Assembly: GCA_002723275.1 (NCBI GenBank)
Contig: PBNZ01000019.1
Span: 62,001 to 126,000 of the forward strand
Source: Planctomycetaceae bacterium
GTDB lineage: Bacteria > Planctomycetota > Planctomycetia > Pirellulales > Pirellulaceae
Direction: 5' to 3'
DNA length: 64,000 nt
The translations under genes and the position numbers were made by a program. The notes beneath the pieces were generated by a model, which was not told the origin of the DNA, did no database searches, and was given only the letters and a program-made list of their open reading frames with translations. Positions within the stretch are counted from its first letter, which is position 1, and the number at the start of each line of letters is the position of its first letter. Shown here in pieces: positions 35,865 to 44,976 of the stretch.

Positions 35865-37243
35865 ATGCGTTCGAAGTAACGACGATGTTCCCAGTCGGTC
35901 ACTGCCTGGTCATACGCCGAGATTTCCGTTCGATAAAAGTGTGAATAGTGCTGTTGAATTAGATCCCCAAACGTTTCCTTCACAAACTCACTTTCAGAGA
36001 AGGCGTCTGTCGCATCTCGCAACGTTCTGGCAACCGAAGGCACATCATCGGCTTCGTAAGCGTTCCCAAAGAATTCCGACGGTGGCTCGAGACCCTTTGC
36101 GACGCCGTCCAAGCCTGCTGCCAGCGCCGCGGCATAGGTGAGATACGGATTGCAGTCGGCTCCGGGTACTCGGCATTCAATTCTCAGGCTACTGCCTTGA
36201 CCGACGATTCGGAATCCTGCCGTTCGATTGTCACTTGCCCATGCCAGTCGTGTTGGAGCCCAGCTTCCCGCCTGATATCGCTTGTAGGAATTGATGGTGG
36301 GTGCCATCCATACCATGAGATCTTGAGCGTGGAAAATCCAGCCCGCGAGGAATTGCCGAAATAGATCGCTGCATTGTACGCTGCCGAGAGACTGGTCCCC
36401 ATCAAAGGCGTTACCTGATCCGCTCCACAAGCTGAGGTGAACATGGCAGCTGGAGCCCGCAGTATCGGCGGCAGGCTTGGCCATGAAGGTGACACTCATT
36501 CCTAGGCTGTCGGCAATTTCTTTGGCACCATGTTTGTAGAGCGTATGGCGATCTGCCATTTCCAGGACTTCGCTGTATTGGAGATTCAGCTCGTGTTGTC
36601 CTCGTCCCCATTCACCCTTGGTGCATTCCACGGGCACGCCGGAATGATCGAGATCGTGTCGGAGCTTGCCATGGAAAGGTTCTCTGCGTGTGCCCTGCAG
36701 GATGTGGTAATCCTCGATGTAGTCCCCCGACGGTTGAACCCGCTGGAACCCTTCACGCCATGCCGTTCGATAATCTGCTTCGAACAGATAGTATTCTGCT
36801 TCCGAGCCGGCCATGGCTCGGAAGCCGAGTGCTTCCGCCCTCGCAATCTGGGCCTTGAGAATATTTCGCGGGGCCACCGGGATCGGTTGTCCATCGCCGC
36901 CATGCAGATCGCAAATGACCATTGCGGTGCGCTCTAACCAGGCAAGTCGTCGCAACGTCGAAAAATCGGGGACGAGATGAAAGTCGCCGTAACCGCGTTC
37001 CCAGTTAGCGAACTCATATCCATCGATCGGCTCCATCTCCATATCGACGGTCAACAGGTAGTCGCAGGCATGAGTGCCTGATTTGGCCACCTTTTGGAGG
37101 AAGTAATCTCCGCCACACCGTTTTCCCACGAGCCGCCCATAAAGATCTGGGAAGGCAACAATGACCGTGTCGATTTCGCCGCTCCCGATCAATACCTTCA
37201 GAGCATCAAGATCGAGCTTGCCTTTGAGGTCGTTTTCGGCCAC
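35861..37243 (-). CDS. Glutamine-synthetase-family gamma-glutamyl-amine synthetase (PuuA/GlnA4-like)
   Basis: A 460-residue glutamine-synthetase homologue. The ATP/metal block GSEAEYYLFE is at about 146-155, followed by KGEWGRGQHELNL, the SSCHVHLSLW strand, TINSYKRYQ and RIECRVPGADCNPYLTYAA. The N-terminal FPDLYGRLVGKR fits the PuuA/GlnA3/GlnA4 group that glutamylates amines, rather than ammonia-assimilating enzymes, and the Tyr adenylylation loop of GlnA is not evident. I choose GTG 37243 with GGAG nine bases upstream; TTG 37258 has no ribosome binding site. It heads an operon with PuuD-like hydrolase, SDR and ethanolamine-type permease, so the substrate is probably an amine or amino alcohol. 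Confidence 0.9.
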   Translation of the reverse strand: MAENDLKGKLDLDALKVLIGSGEIDTVIVAFPDLYGRLVGKRCGGDYFLQKVAKSGTHACDYLLTVDMEMEPIDGYEFANWERGYGDFHLVPDFSTLRRLAWLERTAMVICDLHGGDGQPIPVAPRNILKAQIARAEALGFRAMAGSEAEYYLFEADYRTAWREGFQRVQPSGDYIEDYHILQGTRREPFHGKLRHDLDHSGVPVECTKGEWGRGQHELNLQYSEVLEMADRHTLYKHGAKEIADSLGMSVTFMAKPAADTAGSSCHVHLSLWSGSGNAFDGDQSLGSVQCSDLFRQFLAGWIFHAQDLMVWMAPTINSYKRYQAGSWAPTRLAWASDNRTAGFRIVGQGSSLRIECRVPGADCNPYLTYAAALAAGLDGVAKGLEPPSEFFGNAYEADDVPSVARTLRDATDAFSESEFVKETFGDLIQQHYSHFYRTEISAYDQAVTDWEHRRYFERI

Positions 37244-37328
37244 GTCAAAGATCTCCAATTAGGTTCGGCTAGAAGACCGAAGTTTACCGCTTTGGAGGTC
37301 TCTTGGACAGTCGACAGGATCACGATGG

Positions 37329-38819
37329 TTAACGTCGTGGGCGTTGAGCCGGCGCGTCGAACGGTCGTAGCGGATAGAGTTCTGACGGCTGATGTTGTTC
37401 CATCATCATCGCCGTTAGCTTCTCGACCAGCTCCGGGTGTTCCTTGGCCACGTCTGTCGATTCACTTACGTCGTCTTTGAGATTGTAAAGTTGGACCTTC
37501 ACGTTGCCACGATTCATGCCCGTTCGGATTGCCTTCCAGTTTCCGGACCGAATCGATTGTTGGCCGCCGTAGCCGGAAAACTCACGATACAAATAGTCTC
37601 GAGGAGATTGATCCTGGCCGGTTAGCGTCGGCACCAGGCTCACTCCATCGCTATCGATGTTGTGATCCGCTTCGATCATTTCCAGAATTGTCGGTGTCCA
37701 GTCCTCAAATCCACTCACGAAGTCCGACTCCGATCCTGACTCCACATGGCCGGGCCAGCGGACGATGCAGGGGACGCGAATTCCACCCTCGTAAAGCGAG
37801 CCCTTCAAGCCGCGAAGTTCGCCAACGCTCTCGAAGAAATCGTAGTCGACTTCTTGTTTGAGATGAGTGGTGCCGTTGTCGGAACTGAAGATGACAATCG
37901 TGTCTTTACTCAATTCAAGATCGTCCAATACACTCAAGACGTTCCCGATGTACCGGTCCATCCGCGTGATCATGGCAGCGTATGCGGCACGCGGTGTAAA
38001 GTGTGGCGTGTAACCGAACCCTTGAGCTCGGCTGAACGGTGGGTCATTCCATCCCTTTGCGAGATACGGCTCAAGCTCTTCGTCTGGAACATGCAGAGCG
38101 ACATGCGGAATGATGGTTGGGTAGTAGAGGAAGAATGGTTCGTCCTTGTGTTCGCGAATGAACTTCAAGGCCTGCTCGTTGATACGATCGGGTGCGTAGT
38201 CCTGTCCCTGAAATGGTTCGTAGCTTTTCGGGTCATTGGGATCTGCGTCGGGTGCGAGACCTGCGTGGCCGGGTACAGGTGGATCGTTGTCCAACGGAAT
38301 CCGCTGATCGTCGCTCCACAAATACGACGGATAATAAGTGTGGGCATGGCGTTGGCAGTTATAACCGAAGAAACGGTCAAAGCCTTGGTTAATCGGATCG
38401 CCTTCGGAACCTGGACCGCCGAGTCCCCATTTGCCAAACGCACCCGTCTTGTATCCTAACGCTTGTAATCGTTCTCCCAACGTGATTTCGGCAGCGGGGA
38501 TCGGTTGTTGTCCTTCTGGTTTGAGCTCGCGATTGTTGCGGACCCATGCGTTGCCAGGGTGCTTGGCGGTCATCAGTACGCAACGCGATGGAGCACAAAC
38601 GGCATTCCCAGAATAGTGCTGAGTTAACCGCATGCCCTGCCTTGCCAATTCGTCGAGGTAGGGCGTTTGAATTCTCTTTTGTCCGAAAGATCCCAGTTCA
38701 CGATAGCCGAGATCATCGGCCACGATCAGGATGACGTTGGGTTGTCTCGCGTCGACATCCATGCTCCAGAGAGTCAAAGGGAACAAAAGAGCGACGATTA
38801 CAGTTTTTAAGGTTGGCAT
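37329..38819 (-). CDS. Secreted sulfatase, CAPSR type
   Basis: A 496-residue type I sulfatase. ATG 38819 follows AAGGA at seven bases and begins a signal peptide ending at VDARQ. The metal block NVILIVADDLGYRELG is followed by the formylglycine motif Cys75-Ala-Pro-Ser-Arg79. TGAFGKWGLGG, FFLYYPTIIPHVALH, IFSSDNGTTHL and EGGIRVPCIVRWPG confirm the fold. It lies 85 bases before the gamma-glutamyl synthetase operon on the same strand; I see no terminator between them, but a functional link is not obvious. Confidence 0.95.
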   Translation of the reverse strand: MPTLKTVIVALLFPLTLWSMDVDARQPNVILIVADDLGYRELGSFGQKRIQTPYLDELARQGMRLTQHYSGNAVCAPSRCVLMTAKHPGNAWVRNNRELKPEGQQPIPAAEITLGERLQALGYKTGAFGKWGLGGPGSEGDPINQGFDRFFGYNCQRHAHTYYPSYLWSDDQRIPLDNDPPVPGHAGLAPDADPNDPKSYEPFQGQDYAPDRINEQALKFIREHKDEPFFLYYPTIIPHVALHVPDEELEPYLAKGWNDPPFSRAQGFGYTPHFTPRAAYAAMITRMDRYIGNVLSVLDDLELSKDTIVIFSSDNGTTHLKQEVDYDFFESVGELRGLKGSLYEGGIRVPCIVRWPGHVESGSESDFVSGFEDWTPTILEMIEADHNIDSDGVSLVPTLTGQDQSPRDYLYREFSGYGGQQSIRSGNWKAIRTGMNRGNVKVQLYNLKDDVSESTDVAKEHPELVEKLTAMMMEQHQPSELYPLRPFDAPAQRPRR

Positions 38820-38995
38820 CGTAGGATCCTTGTCATTCGTGAATAAGCTCATAGTTTACCAATCCTGCACCATTCTGGCACGTCATTGTTCTTTCCAGCA
38901 CCCATCAGACTCGAAAACACCCGTGCGGTGATCGCTGACGCGGCGTATAATCAGGCTCTCGCCAGAGTTCTCATGATTGAGGCAAGAGGGTGAAA

Positions 38996-41900
38996 ATGTC
39001 CTGCCGGCACAGTCTTATCGTTTTCCTGCTGATCCTCGGGACGATTGTTTATCCTGCCGGTGCCAGTGAGCATGAAGCTTTTTTCGAGTCGAAGATCCGG
39101 CCGCTTCTGATTGACCAGTGTTGGGATTGTCACAGTGCTGACAATCCCGAAAGTGAATTGCAACTCGATTCGCTACAGGGAATGTTGGTGGGGGGAACGC
39201 GAGGCCCGGCGATTGTTCCTGGCAAACCGGGTGAAAGCCTCTTCATGCACGCGTTGCGCCACAGCGAACGTTTGCAGATGCCTCCTAAGGCTAAACTGCC
39301 GGCTCAGGACATTGCCAATCTTGCCCGTTGGATTTCGGATGGTGCGGTGTGGCCGAACCATGATCCGGTTGAGGCGATTTCGGCTGGAGATGATGAAGGT
39401 TTTACAGTTACGGATGAAGATCGCAGTTTTTGGTCTTTTCGGTCGCCTCAAAAGCCACCGTTGCCGGATGTTGAAAGAGATGATTGGATCCGCCAACCGC
39501 TTGATCGATTCGTTCTTGCAGAGCTCGAGTCGCAGCAATTGAAACCGGCGCCAACTGCCGATCGACGTACGTTGATTCGTCGCGCCACGTTGGACTTGCA
39601 CGGCGTGCCACCCACCCCGCAAGACGTTGAGACCTTCATTGACGATCCACTTCCTGATGCCTATGCTCGCTTGATCGAACGATTACTAGCCTCCCCTCGC
39701 TATGGCGAACGGTGGGGACGACATTGGTTGGATGTGGCTCGTTACGCAGACTCGAATGGACTGGATGAAAACCTGGCGCATGCCAACGCCTATCGATTTC
39801 GCGATTATGTGATTCGCGTATTCAATCAGGACAAGTCGTTTGATCGATTTATACACGAGCAGCTTGCCGGTGATTTGTTGGAGCCAGGGAAGGAAGAATC
39901 GTTTGACCCCATCATCGCGACCGGCTTTCTCTCGCTCGGCGCCAAAATGCTTGCCGAAGACGATCCCGTCAAGATGCAGATGGATATCATCGACGAACAG
40001 GTTGATACGATCGGTCGGGCCTTCATGGGACTGACACTCGGTTGTGCTCGTTGTCATGATCACAAATTCGATCCGATCCCTGCTTCGGATTACTATGCCT
40101 TGGCAGGAGTCTTCAAAAGTACCAAGACGATGGATCACTTCAATGTGGTGGCGAAGTGGCAGGAACGTGAACTGTCGACCGCCAAATTCAAACGTGACTC
40201 AGCACAGTTTGAAAAGGAACTTGCGGACAAACAGGACGAAATTAAGCGACTTGAAGCAGCAGCGAATCAACGCGTTACCGAACAATCTCAACAGCTTGTC
40301 CTTGAATATCTCAAGGCGGCTGCGCGGCACGAACTTCGCCAGCAGTTGCACGCCTCGCGCAAGGCCCACGGTGACGACCTTGCGAATGTTGAGTCGCATC
40401 AGTTGTTCGAGGCGGAAAGTTTCGTGCGCGGGGATCATGTCGTACGAGACGAGGAAAACTATGGACGCGGCATCGGTGTTATCGCCAGTCGTGGGACTCC
40501 TCAAGACTATGTCGAATACGATATTGAAGTCGATGACGAGGGATGGTACCAACTCGATTTGCGTTACGCTGCCGTAGAATCTCGTCCCTGCCGTTTGATC
40601 GTGAATCAGGTTGAACTCCGTGAGGTTGCTGCAGGCACGACGGGTACCTGGTTTCCCGACTCTCAAAAATGGCATTTTGACGCGATCATTAAGCTACCTG
40701 TCGGCAAAAGTGTATTGCGACTGGAACGCAACGGACCGATTCCTCATATCGATAAGCTATTGCTGGTTCCCATCCAAGACGCACCGGCTTGGTTGAGTGA
40801 TGACCGTGTTTCCGAATCGCGAACGTTTTCACCCTTGGTCAGACAGTGGTATCGCTTCTTGGTCGATCCAGCCAAGGCCGACCAGCCTGTGGTCGCCGCC
40901 TTTCAGGCGTGGCGCCAACGACAGGGACCGCTGGCCGAGTGGGAAGAGCTTGCGGTTCAATTTGAATCGTTTGATCCATCGCATTTGCCTGCGATTGAGG
41001 AATCTCTGGAGTCGTATTGGCCTGCCGAAGAACGTGAGAAGATTGTCGAAGCTCGCAAGCATCTTGAAACCTTTCGAGGACGGCGGCCGGTTGCTCCCAC
41101 CGCGATGGCAGTCAGTGACTACGAACAACCTGAGAATTTGCGGGTTCATTTGCGCGGCAGTCATCTTACCTTGGGCCAAGAGATTCCCCGAAGGTTCTTG
41201 CAGCTTGTTGCTGCTAGTGATGAGTTTGAGATCACCAAGCAACAGAGCGGACGTTTGGATCTCGCTCGCTGGCTCACACACACCGAACATCCATTGACAG
41301 CTCGCGTGATCGTGAATCGTCTCTGGTTGTGGCATTTTGGTCAGGGACTTGTTGCGTCTCCCGATAATTTCGGAACGCTTGGCCAGCGCCCGACGCATCC
41401 GGAATTGCTCGATTGGCTTGCGCGAGAACTCATCGATCAAAGCTGGTCGCTCAAATCGATGCACCGGATGTTGATGAACTCGGCGACCTATCGTTCAAGT
41501 TCGCTTCCATCTGAGGAAGCGGTCATGAAGGATCCCGAAAATCGGCTCTTATCTCACTTTGGGCGACGACGTCTGGAAGCAGAAGCGATACGTGATTCTG
41601 TGTTGGCGGTCAGCGGCAGTCTGGATCTTGCGATGGGCGGCACGCATTTGCCCACCAAAAACCGAGCGTATGTGACCAGTACCGCGAATGTGAATCCTCA
41701 AATCTATAATTTGCGACGAAGATCGGTCTATTTGCCGATCGTTCGCAGTGCTTTGTTCGAAGTGCTGCAATCCTTCGATTTCCCCGATCCGAGTGTCTCC
41801 ACTGGGTTGCGACAGTCCACGACCGTTGCTCCGCAGGCGCTTTTTATGATGAACAGTGAATTTGTTGCTGAGCAGACAGGACTGCTTGCACAACAGTTGT

Positions 41901-42130
41901 TGGATCATCGACAATCGGAGGATGCGGATCGTGTTCGCCGCCTCTATCAGCGCGCCTTGGGGCGACGTGCGACCGATGCAGAGATTCAAATGGCCGTAGA
42001 TTACGTCCGTCAATATCTTGCGCGTGTTACTGAAGCGGATGGCGACGATCCTGAGCAGCCTCGTCGAGCTGCTTGGCAGAGTCTCTGTCGGGCGGTTTTG
42101 TCGACCAACGAATTCATTTATTTGGATTAA
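38996..42130 (+). CDS. PSD1 cytochrome c/DUF1549/DUF1553 protein with CBM-like insert (pair B)
   Basis: A 1044-residue exported protein with signal peptide (1-24). The cytochrome domain has CWDCH (Cys42, Cys45, His46) and a distal LQMPPKAKL. DUF1549 includes GERWGRHWLDVARYADSNG and the second heme-like motif CARCHDHKFDP at 350-360. After a coiled coil, a middle module at about 475-610 resembles a beta-sandwich of the CBM6/35 kind (ESFVRGDHVV, YVEYDIEVDDEGWYQLDLRYA, LPVGKSVLRLERNG). DUF1553 follows (ARVIVNRLWLWHFGQGLV, FGTLGQRPTHPELLDWLA). ATG 38996 follows AGAGGG; GTG 38990 is possible. The DUF1501 partner follows after six bases. Confidence 0.93.
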   Translation: MSCRHSLIVFLLILGTIVYPAGASEHEAFFESKIRPLLIDQCWDCHSADNPESELQLDSLQGMLVGGTRGPAIVPGKPGESLFMHALRHSERLQMPPKAKLPAQDIANLARWISDGAVWPNHDPVEAISAGDDEGFTVTDEDRSFWSFRSPQKPPLPDVERDDWIRQPLDRFVLAELESQQLKPAPTADRRTLIRRATLDLHGVPPTPQDVETFIDDPLPDAYARLIERLLASPRYGERWGRHWLDVARYADSNGLDENLAHANAYRFRDYVIRVFNQDKSFDRFIHEQLAGDLLEPGKEESFDPIIATGFLSLGAKMLAEDDPVKMQMDIIDEQVDTIGRAFMGLTLGCARCHDHKFDPIPASDYYALAGVFKSTKTMDHFNVVAKWQERELSTAKFKRDSAQFEKELADKQDEIKRLEAAANQRVTEQSQQLVLEYLKAAARHELRQQLHASRKAHGDDLANVESHQLFEAESFVRGDHVVRDEENYGRGIGVIASRGTPQDYVEYDIEVDDEGWYQLDLRYAAVESRPCRLIVNQVELREVAAGTTGTWFPDSQKWHFDAIIKLPVGKSVLRLERNGPIPHIDKLLLVPIQDAPAWLSDDRVSESRTFSPLVRQWYRFLVDPAKADQPVVAAFQAWRQRQGPLAEWEELAVQFESFDPSHLPAIEESLESYWPAEEREKIVEARKHLETFRGRRPVAPTAMAVSDYEQPENLRVHLRGSHLTLGQEIPRRFLQLVAASDEFEITKQQSGRLDLARWLTHTEHPLTARVIVNRLWLWHFGQGLVASPDNFGTLGQRPTHPELLDWLARELIDQSWSLKSMHRMLMNSATYRSSSLPSEEAVMKDPENRLLSHFGRRRLEAEAIRDSVLAVSGSLDLAMGGTHLPTKNRAYVTSTANVNPQIYNLRRRSVYLPIVRSALFEVLQSFDFPDPSVSTGLRQSTTVAPQALFMMNSEFVAEQTGLLAQQLLDHRQSEDADRVRRLYQRALGRRATDAEIQMAVDYVRQYLARVTEADGDDPEQPRRAAWQSLCRAVLSTNEFIYLD

Positions 42131-42136
42131 GCAATC

Positions 42137-43564
42137 ATGTCCGTATATTGTCGCCAAGAGAACGTCTCCCACTCACGCCGCCAATGGTTGAAGATGGCGA
42201 GTGCTGGTTTTGGGAATCTCGCTTTGGCGTCTCTCTTCCATCAGGAAGCGGCTGCTGAATCAACTGCGAATCCCGATTCAGCGCTGTCCGAGAAGCCCTC
42301 GCATTTCGCGCCCAAGGCGAAACGTGTGATCTTCCTGTTCATGCATGGCGGACCATCTCAGGTTGATACATTTGACTACAAGCCACATTTGACGCGAGAT
42401 CACGGTAAGCCGTTGCCATTCGATAAGCCTCGCGTGGTTTCGTCCAAGACAGGCAGCCTGCTGAAATCTCCCTGGAGATTCGCGCAGCATGGTGAATCCG
42501 GTTCCTGGGTGAGCGAGTTATTTCCGAACGTTGCCGGCTGTGTCGACGATTTGTGCATCATCAATGGCATGCACGGTTCGAATTCAAGACATGGCGGCGC
42601 ACTCCTTGAATTACATACCGGCAGTGACACATTCGTGCGACCGAGTCTTGGTTCCTGGATTACCTACGGGCTCGGCTCGGAAAACCAGAACTTGCCTGGT
42701 TATATCACGATCTGTCCTACGTTGACTCATGGAGGCGCGAATGCCTTTGGTTCATCATTCTTGCCGGCCGATTTTCAAGGCACACCTGTCGGAAACGCGA
42801 GCATTGCCTCCGATCAGGCTCAAATCCCCTTTATCAAAAACCACGATCAGTTGCCCGCTTCAATCCAAAGGATGGAATTGGACTTGATCCGTCGCATGAA
42901 TAAGGCGTCGCTGCCGACTCAAACGGATGCGGAACTTGAGGCTCGCATTAATTCGTTCGAACTTGCCTTCCGAATGCAGTCAGCTGTTCCTTCCTTGCAA
43001 AGCGTCGATGATGAAACAGAGATTACCCGGCGAAACTATGGGCTCGATGATCCGAAGACCAAGAATTTTGGACGGCAATGTTTAATGGCCCGGCGGTTTG
43101 CAGAGCAGGGGGTTCGCTTTATTCAATGCACGCACAGTTATAAATGGGACCAACATGGCAATCTTCAAAAAGATCACGCCAAAAATGCGGCCGAAGTCGA
43201 CAAGCCAATTGCGGCACTGTTGCATGATCTGAAGGCGAGAGGATTGCTGAAAGATACGCTGGTTTTATGGGGCGGCGAATTCGGGCGAACGCCCGTCGCT
43301 CAAGGAAATGACGGCCGCGATCATAATCCGCACGGCTATACTATGTGGATGGCGGGAGGAGGAGTGAAACCAGGAATCCGTTATGGCGCAACGGATGAGT
43401 ACGGTTATTACGCGGTCGAAGATAAAGTGCATCTGCATGATTTGCATGCGACAATCTTGCATCTCTTGGGACTGGACCACACACGCCTTACCTATCGATA
43501 TGCGGGTCGTGATTTCAGACTCACCGATATTTACGGTGAAGTCATGCACGGAATGATCGCCTAA
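42137..43564 (+). CDS. DUF1501 protein of PSD1/DUF1501 pair B
   Basis: A 475-residue DUF1501 protein with a Tat signal (HSRRQWLKMASAG). The blocks FLFMHGGPSQVDTFDYKP, WGGEFGRTPVAQGNDGRDHNP, YTMWMAGGGVKPG and DLHATILHLLGLDH are all present. It lies six bases after the PSD1 gene, so the two are co-transcribed and likely act together outside the cytoplasm. Reaction unknown. Confidence 0.95.
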   Translation: MSVYCRQENVSHSRRQWLKMASAGFGNLALASLFHQEAAAESTANPDSALSEKPSHFAPKAKRVIFLFMHGGPSQVDTFDYKPHLTRDHGKPLPFDKPRVVSSKTGSLLKSPWRFAQHGESGSWVSELFPNVAGCVDDLCIINGMHGSNSRHGGALLELHTGSDTFVRPSLGSWITYGLGSENQNLPGYITICPTLTHGGANAFGSSFLPADFQGTPVGNASIASDQAQIPFIKNHDQLPASIQRMELDLIRRMNKASLPTQTDAELEARINSFELAFRMQSAVPSLQSVDDETEITRRNYGLDDPKTKNFGRQCLMARRFAEQGVRFIQCTHSYKWDQHGNLQKDHAKNAAEVDKPIAALLHDLKARGLLKDTLVLWGGEFGRTPVAQGNDGRDHNPHGYTMWMAGGGVKPGIRYGATDEYGYYAVEDKVHLHDLHATILHLLGLDHTRLTYRYAGRDFRLTDIYGEVMHGMIA

Positions 43565-43625
43565 TATCACGCTGGCGAATTCACTCGTTAATTCATGTCC
43601 GAGTGACGTCCCTTCGAGACCCATT

Positions 43626-44555
43626 ATGACCTCATCTGGAAAAACTGTAGAGCCGTTGGACTCGAAGTCTCTGGCCATTGTATTGTTGACGGCGGCACTT
43701 TGGGGAGGCACACCGGTGGCCGTTTCTTTTGCGGCTTCGTCATTGCCGCCAGTAGCAATCGCGGCCGTTCGATTTGCTCTCGGAGCCATCTTTATGTTGG
43801 CGTGGTGCTGGCTTGGTAGAACTCCGATGCGGCTGCAACCTGGTCAGTTCCGACTTTGTCTCGTCGCCGGCCTGCTTTTGGCCGTGCAGATTGTCACCTT
43901 CAATGTGGCGATTGAGTGGTCCAATGCTTCGCATTCATCAGTGTTAATTAGCACGTTTGTGTTTTGGGTGATCGCCATTGAACATTCCATTACAAAAACC
44001 GATCGACTCACCACTCGTAAAGTTATCGGGCTCGTGATCGCCTTTTTCGGTGTATTGGTCATGTTGAGCAAGGCGGAGAAGGGCAGTGCATCGGTCCCTG
44101 TTCAGGATGATCCTTCACGAGCGGGCGATCTGCTCATGGTGTTCAGTGCTTTTCTTTTGGCCGTTCGGGTGGTTTATGTCAAACAGGTGCTTCCCAGGAT
44201 TGAGCCCGGCAAGCTCATTTTCTGGCATGACGTGGTCGGAGTTGTATGCTTTTTATCCTTCAGCTTCGCGTTCGAGGAGTTTACCAGGCAGGCCTTAACG
44301 GTGGCTGCGGTATTAGGATTGCTATATCAAGGGCTCCTGGTCGCTGGACTCTGCTTTGCCTTGCAAACACAGTTGCTCAAAAAACACTCGGCATCCCAAC
44401 TTTCGATGTTTAGCTTTTCGACTCCCGTGTTTGGTGTGTTATTAGCAGCGGTGTTTCGAGATGATCCCCTGTCTTCCTGGTTGTTCATCTCGGGTGCGTG
44501 CATCGCACTTGGAATCTATATCGTTAACAGTCAGCCCCAGCAAAAGACCGCTTGA
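43626..44555 (+). CDS. EamA-family (DMT superfamily) permease
   Basis: A 309-residue inner-membrane protein with ten hydrophobic helices arranged as two EamA repeats. TAALWGGTPVAVSFAASSLPPVAIAA is the repeat 1 opening (first ten residues ALWGGTPVAV), and QTQLLKKHSASQLSMFSF with PVFGVLLAAVF marks repeat 2. DMT transporters of this type export amino acids, metabolites or drugs; the substrate cannot be told. It lies 61 bases after the DUF1501 gene and 25 bases before the SUI1-like gene on the same strand. Confidence 0.92.
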   Translation: MTSSGKTVEPLDSKSLAIVLLTAALWGGTPVAVSFAASSLPPVAIAAVRFALGAIFMLAWCWLGRTPMRLQPGQFRLCLVAGLLLAVQIVTFNVAIEWSNASHSSVLISTFVFWVIAIEHSITKTDRLTTRKVIGLVIAFFGVLVMLSKAEKGSASVPVQDDPSRAGDLLMVFSAFLLAVRVVYVKQVLPRIEPGKLIFWHDVVGVVCFLSFSFAFEEFTRQALTVAAVLGLLYQGLLVAGLCFALQTQLLKKHSASQLSMFSFSTPVFGVLLAAVFRDDPLSSWLFISGACIALGIYIVNSQPQQKTA

Positions 44556-44580
44556 TTGGTTAGCTGTTTGAGGAGATGTG

Positions 44581-44919
44581 ATGAGATTGTTCGAAGGCAC
44601 GCCGTTTGATCGACCTCCGAAGTGCGATGAATGCGGGCAGCTAGAAGCTGATTGCCAATGCCCACTCCCAACGAAGGTTTACAAGGATCCTGCCAGTCAG
44701 AGTGCACGGGTTTATCTCGAAAAACGCAAGCGAGGAAAGTTCGTAACGATTGTCAATCAATTGTCGTCCGACGAAACTGACCTGAAAGCATTGCTCTCGA
44801 AGTTGAAGGAGACCTGTGGTGCTGGGGGGACCCTTAAGGATGAGGTAATTGAGATTCAGGGGGACCAACTGGAACGCATCCAACAGACCCTCCGGGAAAT
44901 CGGTTATCGCGTGCGTTAA
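44581..44919 (+). CDS. SUI1/eIF1-like translation factor with Cys-rich N-terminus
   Basis: A 112-residue homologue of eukaryotic eIF1 (SUI1) and bacterial YciH. The SUI1 core spans about 40-112: YLEKRKRGKFVTIVNQL, LKALLSKLKETCGAGGTLKD and EIQGDQLERIQQTLREIGY. The N-terminus has Cys15, Cys18, Cys25 and Cys27, which could bind zinc, as in some YciH-like proteins. ATG 44581 follows GAGGAG. Bacterial members are believed to influence initiation fidelity under stress, but this is not general knowledge for planctomycetes. Confidence 0.93.
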   Translation: MRLFEGTPFDRPPKCDECGQLEADCQCPLPTKVYKDPASQSARVYLEKRKRGKFVTIVNQLSSDETDLKALLSKLKETCGAGGTLKDEVIEIQGDQLERIQQTLREIGYRVR

Positions 44920-44925
44920 GGTACC

Positions 44926-44955
44926 GTCAGATGCGAGCCCGTCAGATGCGAGCCC
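44926..44955. repeat. Perfect 15-bp tandem duplication
   Basis: GTCAGATGCGAGCCC occurs at 44926-44940 and again at 44941-44955. A decayed third copy may follow (AGCAGATGCCAGCC at 44960-44973). It fills the gap between the SUI1-like gene and the converging hydrolase gene. Confidence 0.95.
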
Positions 44956-44976
44956 GTTTAGCAGATGCCAGCCTGT

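Noticed and set aside
32869..37243. Classical eut ethanolamine-ammonia-lyase or microcompartment locus
   Set aside because: No EutB, EutC or shell proteins are present; only the permease is of ethanolamine type.
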